Part shown: positions 35,397 through 48,500 of the stretch, in pieces
How positions within the stretch are numbered: the first letter of the stretch is position 1
Layout of the letters: each line of letters opens with the position of its first letter
DNA from: Hydractinia symbiolongicarpus
Lineage: Eukaryota > Cnidaria > Hydrozoa > Anthoathecata > Hydractiniidae
Direction of reading: 5' to 3'
Assembly (NCBI RefSeq): GCF_029227915.1
Contig: NC_079881.1
Location: forward strand, 27,257,501 to 27,321,500
DNA: 64,000 nucleotides
Program-made: the position numbers and the translations under genes
The notes under the pieces: model-generated
What the model was told of the DNA's origin: nothing
Seen by the model: the letters and a program-made list of their open reading frames with translations, nothing else
Databases searched by the model: none

Positions 35397-38150
35397 GTGG
35401 TGAAAAAATAATTTAAAAAATCGTTCGGAAAATGAGTTTACTCCCTGGGTACTTTCTTTGTATACTTTTGACTATACGGGCCAAGCCCGGGATTTACGGG
35501 AAATGGCGGGTTTTCGTTTGCCGGCGATTAAACTTCTTTTAATCAGCGTCTCATCAAAAATGAAAACATTTTTGAAAACTACAAGTCTCATGGGCTTTAG
35601 TGGTTAAATAATAATTTAAAAAATCGTTTGGGAAATGAGTTTACTCCCTGGGTACTTTCTTTGTATACTTTTGACTATACGGGCCGAGTCTGGGATTTAC
35701 GGGAAATCGCAGGTTTTCGTTTGCCGGCGATTAAACTTCTTTTATTCAGCCTCTCATCAAAAATGAAAACATTTTTGAAAACAACAAGTCTCATGCGATT
35801 TAGTGGTGAAAAGATAATATAAAAAATCGTTCTGGAAATGAGTTTACTCACAGGGTACTTTCTTTGTATACTTTTGACTATACGGGCCAAGCCCGGGATT
35901 TACGGGAAATGGCGGGTTTTCGTTTGCCGGCGATTAAACTTCTTTTATTCAGCGTCTCATCAAAAATGAAAACATTTTTGAAAACTACAAATCTCATGGG
36001 CTTTAGTGGTTAAATAATAATTTAAAAAATCGTTCGGGAAATGAGTTGACTTCCTGGGTACTTTCTTTGTATACTTTTGACTATACGGGCCAAGCCCGGG
36101 ATTTACGGGAAATCGCGGGTTTTCGTTTGCCGGCGATTAAACTTCTTTTATTCAGCCTCTCATCAAAAATGAAAACATTTTTAAAAACTACAAGTCTTAT
36201 GCGTTTCAGTGGTGAAAAAAAAATTTAAAAAATCGTTCGGGAAATGAGTTTACTCCCTGGGTACTTTCTTCGTGTACCTTCGACTACACGGGCCAAGCCC
36301 GGGATTTAGGGGAAATCGCTGGTTTTCGTTTGCCGGCGATTAAACTTCTTTTATTCAGCGTCTCCTCAAAAATGAAAACAAGTTTGAAAACTACAAGTCT
36401 CATGCGTTTTAGTGGTGAAAATATAATTTAAAAAATCGTTCTGGAAATGAGTTTACTCACAGAGTACTTTCTTTGTATACATTCGACTATACGGGACAAG
36501 CCCGGGATTTACGGGAAATCGCAGGTTTTCGTTTGCCGGCGATTAAACCTCTTTCATTAGGCGTCTCATTAAAAATGAAAACATTTTTGAGAACTACAAG
36601 TCTCATTTGTTCTAGTGGTGCAGAAATAATTTGAAAAATCGTTCGGGAAATCAGTTTACTCCTTGGGTACTTTCTTTATATACATTCAACTATACGGGCC
36701 AAGCCCGGGATTTACGGGAAATCGCGGGTTTTCGTTTGCCGGCGATTAAACTTCTTTTATTCAGCGTCTCATCAAAAATGAAAACAAGTTTAAAAACTAC
36801 AAGTCTCATGCGTTTTAGTGGTGAAAAAATAATTTAAAAAATCAATCGGGAAATGAGTTTACTCCCTGGGTACTTTCTTTTTATACTTTTGACTATACGG
36901 GCCAAGCCCGAGATTTACGGGAAATCGCGGGTTTTCGTTTGCCGGCGATTAAACTTCTTTTATTCAGCGTCTCATCAAAAATGAAAACATTTTTGAAAAC
37001 TACAAGTCTTATGCGTTTTAGTGGTGAAAAAATAATTTAAAAAATCGTTCGGGAAATGAGTTTACTCCCTGGGTACTTTCTTTTTATACTTTTGACTATA
37101 CGGGCCAAGCCCGGGATTTACGGGAAATCGCTGGTTTTCATTTGCCGACGATTAAACCTCTTTTATTAAGCGTTTCATCAAAAATGAAAACACTTTTGAA
37201 AACTACAAGTCTCATGCGTTTTAGTGGTGAAAAAATAATTTAAAAAATCGTTCGGAAAATGAGTTTACTCCCTGGGTACTTTCTTTGTATACTTTTGACT
37301 ATACGGGCCAAGCCCGGGATTTACGGGAAATGGCGGGTTTTCGTTTGCCGGCGATTAAACTTCTTTTAATCAGCGTCTCATCAAAAATGAAAACATTTTT
37401 GAAAACTACAAGTCTCATGGGCTTTAGTGGTTAAATAATACTTTAAAAAATCGTTCGGGAAATGAGTTTACTCCCTGGGTACTTTCTTTGTATACTTTTG
37501 ACTATACGGGCCGAGTCTGGGATTTACGGGAAATCGCAGGTTTTCGTTTGCCGGCGATTAAACTTCTTTTATTCAGCCTCTCATCAAAAATGAAAACATT
37601 TTTGAAAACAACAAGTCTCATGCGATTTAGTGGTGAAAAGATAATATAAAAAATCGTTCTGGAAATGAGTTTACTCACAGGGTACTTTCTTTGTATACTT
37701 TTGACTATACGGGCCAAGCCCGGGATTTACGGGAAATGGCGGGTTTTCGTTTGCCGGCGATTAAACTTCTTTTAATCAGCGTCTCATCAAAAATGAAAAC
37801 ATTTTTGAAAACTACAAGTCTCATGGGCTTTAGTGGTTAAATAATAATTTAAAAAATCGTTCGGGAAATGAGTTGACTTCCTGGGTACTTTCTTTGTATA
37901 CTTTTGACTATACGGGCCAAGCCCGGGATTTACGGGAAATCGCGGGTTTTCGTTTGCCGGCGATTAAACTTCTTTTATTCAGCCTCTCATCAAAAATGAA
38001 AACATTTTTAAAAACTACAAGTCTTATGCGTTTCAGTGGTGAAAAAAAAATTTAAAAAATCGTTCGGGAAATGAGTTTACTCCCTGGGTACTTTCTTCGT
38101 ATACCTTCGACTACACGGGCCAAGCCCGGGATTTATGGGAAATCGCTGGT
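35397..38150. repeat. Higher-order duplication at 1827-bp offset (9 monomers)
   Basis: The array from 35397 recurs from 37224. Shared markers in order are GTTAAATAATAATTTAAA or a single-base variant, GAAAACAACAAGTCTCATG, AAAGATAATATAAAAAATC, GAGTTGACTTCCTGGG and TATGCGTTTCAGTGG. The copies diverge near 38130, where the first has ATTTAGGGGAAATCGC and the second ATTTATGGGAAATCGC followed by a different monomer. Confidence 0.8.
37216..37227. other. Paralogous empty insertion site
   Basis: GCGTTTTAGTGG at this position is the uninterrupted equivalent of the transposon junctions. Alignment to the left flank has offset 6839 and to the right flank 1827, so the difference gives a net gain of 5012 bp at the occupied site. 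Confidence 0.85.
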
Positions 38151-38806
38151 TTTCGTTTGCCGTCGATTAAACCTCCTTCATTAAGCGTCCCATCAAAAAT
38201 GAAAACATTTTTGAAAACTACAAGTCTCATGCGTTTTAGTGGTGAAAAAATAATTTAAAAAATCGTTCGGGAAATGAGTTTACTCCCTGGGTACTTTCTT
38301 TGTATACTTTTGACTATACGGGCCGAGTCCGGGATTTACGGGAAATCGCGGGTTTTCGTTTGCCGGCGATTAAACTTCTTTTATTCAGCGTCCCATCAAA
38401 AATGAAAACATTTTTGAAAACTACAAGTCTCATGCGTTTTAGTGGTGAAAAAATAATATCAAAAATCGTTCGGGAAATGAGTTTACTCCTTGGGTACTTT
38501 CTTTGTGTACTTTTGACTATACGGGCCAAGCCCGGGATTTACGGGAAATCGCTGGTTTTCGTTTGCCGACGATTAAACCTCTTTCATTAAGCGTTTCATC
38601 AAAAATGAAAACACTTTTGAAAACTACAAGTCTCATGCGTTTTAGTGGTGAAAAAATAATTTAAAAAATCGTTCGGAAAATGAGTTTACTCCCTGGGTAC
38701 TTTCTTTGTATACTTTTGACTATACGGGCCAAGCCCGGGATTTACGGGAAATGGCGGGTTTTCGTTTGCCGGCGATTAAACTTCTTTTAATCAGCGTCTC
38801 ATCAAA

Positions 38807-41800
38807 AATGAACACATTTTTGAAAACTACAAGTCTCATGGGCTTTAGTGGTTAAATAATAATTAAAAAAATTGTTCGGGAAATGAGTTTACTCCCTGGG
38901 TACTTTTTTTGTATACTTTTGACTATACGGGCCGAGTCTGGGATTTACGGGAAATAGCAGGTTTTCGTTTGCCGGCGATTAAACTTCTTTTATTCAGCGT
39001 CTCATCAAAAATGAAAACATTTTTGAAAACTACAAGTCTAATGCGATTTAGTGGTGAAAAGATAATTTAAAAAATCGTTCTGGAAATGAGTTTACTCACA
39101 GGGCACTTTCTTTGTATACATTCGACTATACGGGACAAGCCGGGATTTACGGGAAATCGCAGGTTTTCGTTTGCCGGCCATTAAACCTCTTTCATTAAGG
39201 GTCTCATTAAAAATGAAAACATTTTTGAGAACTACAAGTCTCATTCGTTCTAGTGGTGCAGAAATAATTTGAAAAATCGTTCGGGAAATCAGTTTACTCC
39301 TTGGGTACTTTCTTTATGTACATTCAACTATACGGGCCAAGCCCGGGATTTACGGGAAATGGCGGGTTTTCGTTTGCCGGCGATTAAACTTCTTTTAATC
39401 AGCGTCTCATCAAAAATGAAAACATTTTTGAAAACTATAAGTCTCATGGGCTTTAGTGGTTAAATAATAATTTAAAAAATCGTTCGGGAAATGAGTTTAC
39501 TCCCTGGGTACTTTCTTTGTATACTTTTGACTATACGGGCCGAGTCTGGGATTTACGGGAAATCGCAGGTTTTCGTTTGCCGGCGATTAAACTTCTTTTA
39601 TTCAGCGTCTCATCAAAAATGAAAACATTTTTGAAAACAACAAGTCTCATGCGGGTTAGTGGTGAAAAGATAATTTAAAAAATCGTTCTGGAAATGAGTT
39701 TACTCACAGGGTACTTTCTTTGTATACATTCGACTATACGGGACAAGCCCGGAATTTACGGGAAATCGCAGGTTTTCGTTTGCCGGCGATTAAACCTCTT
39801 TCATTAAGCGTCTCATTAAAAATGAAAACATTTTTGAGAACTACAAGTCTCATTCGTTCTAGTGGTGCAGAAATAATTTGAAAAATCGTTCGGGAAATCA
39901 GTTTACTCCTTGGGTACTTTCTTTATATACATTCAACTATACGGGCCAAGCCCGGGATTTACGGGAAATCGCAGTTTTCGTTTGCCGGCGATTAAACTTC
40001 TTTTATTCAGCGTCTCATCAAAAATGAAAACAAGTTTAAAAACTACAAGTCTCATGCGTTTTAGTGGTGAAAAAATAATTTAAAAAATCGTTCGGGAAAT
40101 GAGTTTACTCCCTGGGTACTTTCTTTTTATACTTTTGACTATACAGGCCAAGCCCGGGATTTACGGGAAATCGCGGGTTTTCGTTTGCCGGCGATTAAAC
40201 TTCTTTTATTCAGCGTCTCATCAAAAATGAAAACATTTTTGAAAACTACAAGTCTCATGCGTTTTAGTGGTGAAAAAATAATTTAAAAAATCGTTCTGGA
40301 AATGAGTTTACTCACAGGGTACTTTCTTTGTATACATTCGACTATGCGGGCCAAGCCCGGGATTTACGGGAAATCGCGAGTTTTCGTTTGCCGGCGATTA
40401 AACTTCTTTTTTTCAGCGTCCCATCAAAAATGAAAACATTTTTGAAAACTACAAGTCTCATGCGTTTTAGTGGTGAAAAAAATAATATCAAAAATCGTTC
40501 GGGAAATGAGTTTACTCCCTGGGTACTTTCTTTGTATACTTTTGACTATACGGGCCAAGCCGGGATTTACGGGAAATCGCTGGTTTTCGTTTGCTGGCGA
40601 TTAAACCTCTTTCATTAAGCGTTTCATCAAAAATGAAAACACTTTTGAAAACTACAAGTCTCATGCGTTTTAGTGGTGAAAAAATAATTTAAAAAATCGT
40701 TCGGAAAATGAGTTTACTTCCTGGGTACTTTCTTTGTATACTTTTGACTATACGGGCCAAGCCCGGGATTTACGGGAAATGGCGGGTTTTCGTTTGCCGG
40801 CGATTAAACTTCTTTTAATCAGCGTCTCATCAAAAATGAAAACATTTTTGAAAACTACAAGTCTCATGGGCTTTAGTGGTTAAATAATAATTTAAAAAAT
40901 CGTTCGGGAAATGAGTTTACTCCCTGGGTACTTTCTTTGTATATTTTTGACTATACGGGCCGAGTCTGGGATTTACGGGAAATCGCAGGTTTTCGTTTGC
41001 CGGCGATTAAACTTCTTTTATTCAGCCTCTCATCAAAAATGAAAACATTTTTGAAAACAACAAGTCTCATGCGATTTAGTGGTGAAAAGATAATATAAAA
41101 AATCGTTCTGGAAATGAGTTTACTCACAGGGTACTTTCTTTGTATACTTTTGACTATACGGGCCAAGCCCGGGATTTACGGGAAATGGCGGGTTTTCGTT
41201 TGCCGGCGATTAAACTTCTTTTAATCAGCGTCTCATCAAAAATGAAAACATTTTTGAAAACTACAAGTCTCATGGGCTTTAGTGGTTAAATAATAATTTA
41301 AAAAATCGTTCGGGAAATGAGTTTACTTCCTGGGTACTTTCTTTGTATACTTTTGACTATACGGGCCGAGTCTGGGATTTACGGGAAATCGCAGGTTTTC
41401 GTTTGCCGGCGATTAAACTTCTTTTATTCAGCGTCTCATCAAAAATGAAAACATTTTTGAAAACTACAAGTCTTATGCGTTTTAGTGGTGAAAAAATAAT
41501 TTAAAAAATCGTTCGGGAAATGAGTTTACTCCCTGGGTACTTTCTTTTTATACTTTTGACTATACGGGCCAAGCCCGGGATTTACGGGAAATCGCTGGTT
41601 TTCATTTGCCGACGATTAAACCTCTTTTATTAAGCGTTTCATCAAAAATGAAAACACTTTTGAAAACTACAAGTCTCATGCGTTTTAGTGGTGAAAAAAT
41701 AATTTAAAAAATCGTTCGGAAAATGAGTTTACTTCCTGGGTACTTTCTTTGTATACTTTTGACTATACGGGCCAAGCCCGGGATTTACGGGAAATGGCGG

Positions 41801-44800
41801 GTTTTCGTTTGCCGGCGATTAAACTTCTTTTAATCAGCGTCTCATCAAAAATGAAAACATTTTTGAAAACTACAAGTCTCATGGGCTTTAGTGGTTAAAT
41901 AATAATTTAAAAAATCGTTCGGGAAATGAGTTTACTCCCTGGGTACTTTCTTTGTATATTTTTGACTATACGGGCCGAGTCTGGGATTTACGGGAAATCG
42001 CAGGTTTTCGTTTGCCGGCGATTAAACTTCTTTTATTCAGCCTCTCATCAAAAATGAAAACATTTTTGAAAACTACAAGTCTCATGCGTTTTAGTGGTGA
42101 AAAAATAATATCAAAAATCGTTCGGGAAATGAGTTTACTCCCTGGGTACTTTCTTTGTATATTTTTGACTATACGGGCCGAGTCTGGGATTTACGGGAAA
42201 TCGCAGGTTTTCGTTTGCCGGCGATTAAACTTCTTTTATTCAGCCTCTCATCAAAAATGAAAACATTTTTGAAAACTACAAGTCTCATGCGTTTTAGTGG
42301 TGAAAAAATAATATCAAAAATCGTTCGGGAAATGAGTTTACTCCTTGGGTACTTTCTTTGTGTACTTTTGACTATACGGGCCAAGCCCGGGATTTACGGG
42401 AAATCGCTGGTTTTCGTTTGCCGACGATTAAACCTCTTTCATTAAGCGTTTCATCAAAAATGAAAACACTTTTGAAAACTACAAGTCTCATGCGTTTTAG
42501 TGGTGAAAAAATAATTTAAAAAATCGTTCGGAAAATGAGTTTACTCCCTGGGTACTTTCTTTGTATACTTTTGACTATACGGGCCAAGCCCGGGATTTAC
42601 GGGAAATGGCGGGTTTTCGTTTGCCGGCGATTAAACTTCTTTTAATCAGCGTCTCATCAAAAATGAACACATTTTTGAAAACTACAAGTCTCATGGGCTT
42701 TAGTGGTTAAATAATAATTAAAAAAATTGTTCGGGAAATGAGTTTACTCCCTGGGTACTTTTTTTGTATACTTTTGACTATACGGGCCGAGTCTGGGATT
42801 TACGGGAAATAGCAGGTTTTCGTTTGCCGGCGATTAAACTTCTTTTATTCAGCGTCTCATCAAAAATGAAAACATTTTTGAAAACTACAAGTCTAATGCG
42901 ATTTAGTGGTGAAAAGATAATTTAAAAAATCGTTCTGGAAATGAGTTTACTCACAGGGCACTTTCTTTGTATACATTCGACTATACGGGACAAGCCGGGA
43001 TTTACGGGAAATCGCAGGTTTTCGTTTGCCGGCCATTAAACCTCTTTCATTAAGGGTCTCATTAAAAATGAAAACATTTTTGAGAACTACAAGTCTCATT
43101 CGTTCTAGTGGTGCAGAAATAATTTCAAAAATCGTTCGGGAAATCAGTTTACTCCTTGGGTACTTTCTTTATGTACATTCAACTATACGGCCCAAGCCCG
43201 GGATTTACGGGAAATGGCGGGTTTTCGTTTGCCGGCGATTAAACTTCTTTTAATCAGCGTCTCATCAAAAATGAAAACATTTTTGAAAACTACAAGTCTC
43301 ATGGGCTTTAGTGGTTAAATAATAATTTAAAAAATCGTTCGGGAAATGAGTTTACTCCCTGGGTACTTTCTTTGTATACTTTTGACTATACGGGCCGAGT
43401 CTGGGATTTACGGGAAATCGCAGGTTTTCGTTTGCCGGCGATTAAACTTCTTTTATTCAGCGTTTCATCAAAAATGAAAACATTTTTGAAAACAACAAGT
43501 CTCATGCGATTTAGTGGTGAAAAGATAATTTAAAAAATCGTTCTGGAAATGAGTTTACTCACAGAGTACTTTCTTTGTATACATTCGACTATACGGGACA
43601 AGCCCGGGATTTACTGGAAATCGCAGGTTTTCGTTTGCCGGCGATTAAACCTCTTTCATTAGGCGTCTCATTAAAAATGAAAACATTTTTGAGAACTACA
43701 AGTCTCATTTGTTCTAGTGGTGCAGAAATAATTTGAAAAATCGTTCGGGAAATCAGTTTACTCCTTGGGTACTTTCTTTATATACATTCAACTATACGGG
43801 CCAAGCCCGGGATTTACGGGAAATCGCGGGTTTTCGTTTGCCGGCGATTAAACTTCTTTTATTCAGCGTCTCATCAAAAATGAAAACAAGTTTAAAAACT
43901 ACAAGTCTCATGCGTTTTAGTGGTGAAAAAATAATTTAAAAAATCAATCGGGAAATGAGTTTACTCCCTGGGTACTTTCTTTTTATACTTTTGACTATAC
44001 GGGCCAAGCCCGGGATTTACGGGAAATCGCGGGTTTTCGTTTGCCGGCGATTAAACTTCTTTTATTCAGCGTCTCATCAAAAATGAAAACAAGTTTAAAA
44101 ACTACAAGTCTCATGCGTTTTAGTGGTGAAAAAATAATTTAAAAAATCAATCGGGAAATGAGTTTACTCCCTGGGTACTTTCTTTTTATACTTTTGACTA
44201 TACGGGCCAAGCCCGGGATTTACGGGAAATCGCGGGTTTTCGTTTGCCGGCGATTAAACTTCTTTTATTCAGCGTCTCATCAAAAATGAAAACATTTTTG
44301 AAAACTACAAGTCTTATGCGTTTTAGTGGTGAAAAAATAATTTAAAAAATCGTTCGGGAAATGAGTTTACTCCCTGGGTACTTTCTTTTTATACTTTTGA
44401 CTATACGGGCCAAGCCCGGGATTTACGGGAAATGGCTGGTTTTCATTTGCCGACGATTAAACCTCTTTTATTAAGCGTTTCATCAAAAATGAAAACACTT
44501 TTGAAAACTACAAGTCTCATGCGTTTTAGTGGTGAAAAAATAATTTAAAAAATCGTTCGGAAAATGAGTTTACTTCCTGGGTACTTTCTTTGTATACTTT
44601 TGACTATACGGGCCAAGCCCGGGATTTACGGGAAATGGCGGGTTTTCGTTTGCCGGCGATTAAACTTCTTTTAATCAGCGTCTCATCAAAAATGAAAACA
44701 TTTTTGAAAACTACAAGTCTCATGGGCTTTAGTGGTTAAATAATAATTTAAAAAATCGTTCGGGAAATGAGTTTACTCCCTGGGTACTTTCTTTGTATAT

Positions 44801-45022
44801 TTTTGACTATACGGGCCGAGTCTGGGATTTACGGGAAATCGCAGGTTTTCGTTTGCCGGCGATTAAACTTCTTTTATTCAGCCTCTCATCAAAAATGAAA
44901 ACATTTTTGAAAACAACAAGTCTCATGCGATTTAGTGGTGAAAAGATAATATAAAAAATCGTTCTGGAAATGAGTTTACTCACAGGGTACTTTCTTTGTA
45001 TACTTTTGACTATACGGGCCAA
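38807..45022. repeat. Higher-order duplication at about 3855-bp offset (19 monomers)
   Basis: Rare markers recur in order: AATGAACACATTTTTG at 38807 and 42662, the GTGCAGAAATAATTTG monomer at 39868 and 43723, and TTTGTATATTTTTGACTATA near 40936 and 44792. Offsets are 3855 or 3856 bp, 19 monomers less one or two bases. The first copy runs to about 41.1 kb and the second starts near 42.6 kb. Confidence 0.75.
41952..42300. repeat. Recent single-monomer duplication
   Basis: The monomer with TATATTTTTGACTATACGG and GAGTCTGGGATTTACGGG occurs twice running (starts near 41952 and 42155), exactly 203 bp apart and apparently identical. This is an example of one-unit expansion. Confidence 0.65.
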
Positions 45023-45559
45023 GCCCGGGATTTACGGGAAATGGCGGGTTTTCGTTTGCCGGCGATTAAACTTCTTTTAATCAGCGTCTCATCAAAAATG
45101 AAAACATTTTTGAAAACTACAAGTCTCATGGGCTTTAGTGGTTAAATAATAATTTAAAAAATCGTTCGGGAAATGAGTTTACTTCCTGGGTACTTTCTTT
45201 GTATACTTTTAACTATACGGGCCGAGTCTGGGATTTACGGGAAATCGCAGGTTTTCGTTTGCCGGCGATTAAACTTCTTTTATTCAGCGTCTCATCAAAA
45301 ATGAAAACATTTTTGAAAACAACAAGTCTCATGCGGGTTAGTGGTGAAAAGATAATTTAAAAAATCGTTCTGGAAATGAGTTTACTCACAGGGTACTTTC
45401 TTTGTATACATTCGACTATACGGGACAAGCCCGGAATTTACGGGAAATCGCAGGTTTTCGTTTGCCGGCGATTAAACCTCTTTCATTAAGCGTTTCATCA
45501 AAAATGAAAACACTTTTGAAAACTACAAGTCTCATGCGTTTTAGTGGTGCAGAAATAAT

Positions 45560-48500
45560 TTGAAAAATCGTTCGGGAAATCAGTTTACTCATTGGGTACC
45601 TTCTTTGTATACTTTTGACTATACGTGCCAAGCCCGGGATTTACGGGAAATCGCAGGTTTTCGTTTGCCGGCGATTAAATTTCTTTTAAACAGCGTCTCA
45701 TCAAAAATGAAAACATTTTTGAAAACTACAAGTCTCATGCGTTTTAGTGGTGAAAAAAAAATTTAAAAAATCGTTCGGGAAATAAGTTTACTCCCTGGGT
45801 ACTTTCTTTGTATACTTTTGACTATACGGGCCAAGCCCGGGATTTACGGGAAATCGCGGGTTTTCGTTTGCCGGCGATTAAACTTCTTTTATTCAGCCTC
45901 TCATCAAAAATGAAAACATTTTTAAAAACTACAAGTCTTATGCGTTTCAGTGGTGAAAAAGAAATTTAAAAAATCGTTCGGGAAATGAGTTTACTCCCTG
46001 GGTACTTTCTTCGTATACATTCGACTACATGGGCCAAGCCCGGGATTTAGGGGAAATCGCTGGTTTTCGTTTGCCGGCGATTAAACCTCCTTCATTAAGC
46101 GTCCCATCTAAAATGAAAACATTTTTGAAAACTACAAGTCTCATGCGTTTTAGTGGTGAAAAAATAATTTAAAAAATCGTTCGGGAAATGAGTTTACTCC
46201 CTGGGTACTTTCTTTGTATACTTTTGACTATACGGGCCAAGTCCGGGATTTAAGGGAAATCGCGGGTTTTCGTTTGCTGGCGATTAAACCTCTTTCATTA
46301 AGCGTTTCATCAAAAATGAAAACACTTTTGAAAACTACAAGTCTCATGCGTTTTAGTGGTGAAAAAATAATTTAAAAAATCGTTCGGAAAATGAGTTTAC
46401 TCCCTGGGTACTTTCTTCGTATACTTTTGACTATACGGGCCAAGCCCGGGATTTACGGGAAATCGCGGGTTTTGGTTTGCCGGCGATTAAACTTCTTTTA
46501 TTCAGCGTCTCATCAAAAATGAAAACATTTTTGAAAACTACAAGTCTCATGCGTTTTAGTGGTGAAAAAAAAATTTAAAAAATCGTTCGGGAAATAAGTT
46601 TACTCCCTGGGTACTTTCTTTGTATACTTTTGACTATACGGGCCAAGTCCGGGATTTACGGGAAATCGCGGGTTTTCGTTTGCCGGCGATTAAACTTCTT
46701 TTATTCAGCCTCTCATCAAAAATGAAAACATTTTTAAAAACTACAAGTCTCATGCGTTTTAGTGGTGAAAAAATAATTTAAAAAATCGTTCGGAAAATGA
46801 GTTTACTCCCTGGGTACTTTCTTTGTATACTTTTGACTATACGGGCCAAGCCCGGGATTTACGGGAAATGGCGGGTTTTCGTTTGCCGGCGATTAAACTT
46901 CTTTTAATCAGCGTCTCATCAAAAATGAAAACATTTTTGAAAACTACAAGTCTCAGGGGCTTTAGTGGTTAAATAATAATTTAAAAAATCGTTCGGGAAA
47001 TGAGTTTACTCCCTGGGTACTTTCTTTGTATACTTTTGACTATACGGGCCGAGTCTGGGATTTACGGGAAATCGCAGGTTTTCGTTTGCCGGCGATTAAA
47101 CTTCTTTTATTCAGCCTCTCATCAAAAATGAAAACATTTTTGAAAACAACAAGTCTCATGCGATTTAGTGGTGAAAAGATAATATAAAAAATCGTTCTGG
47201 AAATGAGTTTACTCCCTGGGTACTTTCTTCGTATACATTCGACTACATGGGCCAAGCCCGGGATTTAGGGGAAATCGCTGGTTTTCGTTTGCCGGCGATT
47301 AAACCTCCTTCATTAAGCGTCCCATCTAAAATGAAAACATTTTTGAAAACTACAAGTCTCATGCGTTTTAGTGGTGAAAAAATAATTTAAAAAATCGTTC
47401 GGGAAATGAGTTTACTCCCTGGGTACTTTCTTTGTATACTTTTGACTATACGGGCCAAGTCCGGGATTTACGGGAAATCGCGGGTTTTCGTTTGCCGACG
47501 ATTAAACCTCTTTCATTAAGCGTTTCATCAAAAATGAAAACACTTTTGAAAACTACAAGTCTCATGCGTTTTAGTGGTGAAAAAATAATTTAAAAAATCG
47601 TTCGGAAAATGAGTTTACTCCCTGGGTACTTTCTTTGTATACTTTTGACTATACGGGCCAAGCCCGGGATTTAAGGGAAATCGCGGGTTTTGGTTTGCCG
47701 GCGATTAAACTTCTTTTATTCAGCGTCTCATCAAAAATGAAAACATTTTTGAAAACTACAAGTCTCATGCGTTTTAGTGTTGAAAAAAAAATTTAAAAAA
47801 TCGTTCGGGAAATAAGTTTACTCCCTGGGTACTTTCTTTGTATACTTTTGACTATACGGGCCAAGTCCGGGATTTACGGGAAATCGCGGGTTTTCGTTTG
47901 CCGGCGATTAAACTTCTTTTATTCAGCCTGTCATCAAAAATGAAAACATTTTTAAAAACTACAAGTCTTATGCGTTTTAGTGGTGAAAAAATAATTTAAA
48001 AAATCGTTCGGGAAATGAGTTTACTCCCTGGGTACTTTCTTTTTATACTTTTGACTATACGGGCCAAGCCCGGGATTTACGGGAAATCGCTGGTTTTCAT
48101 TTGCCGACGATTAAACCTCTTTTATTAAGCGTTTCATCAAAAATGAAAACACTTTTGAAAACTACAAGTCTCATGCGTTTTAGTGGTGAAAAAATAATTT
48201 AAAAAATCGTTCGGAAAATGAGTTTACTCCCTGGGTACTTTCTTTGTATACTTTTGACTATACGGGCCAAGCCCGGGATTTACGGGAAATGGCGGGTTTT
48301 CGTTTGCCGGCGATTAAACTTCTTTTAATCAGCGTCTCATCAAAAATGAAAACATTTTTGAAAACTACAAGTCTCAGGGGCTTTAGTGGTTAAATAATAA
48401 TTTAAAAAATCGTTCGGGAAATGAGTTTACTCCCTGGGTACTTTCTTTGTATACTTTTGACTATACGGGCCGAGTCTGGGATTTACGGGAAATCGCAGGT

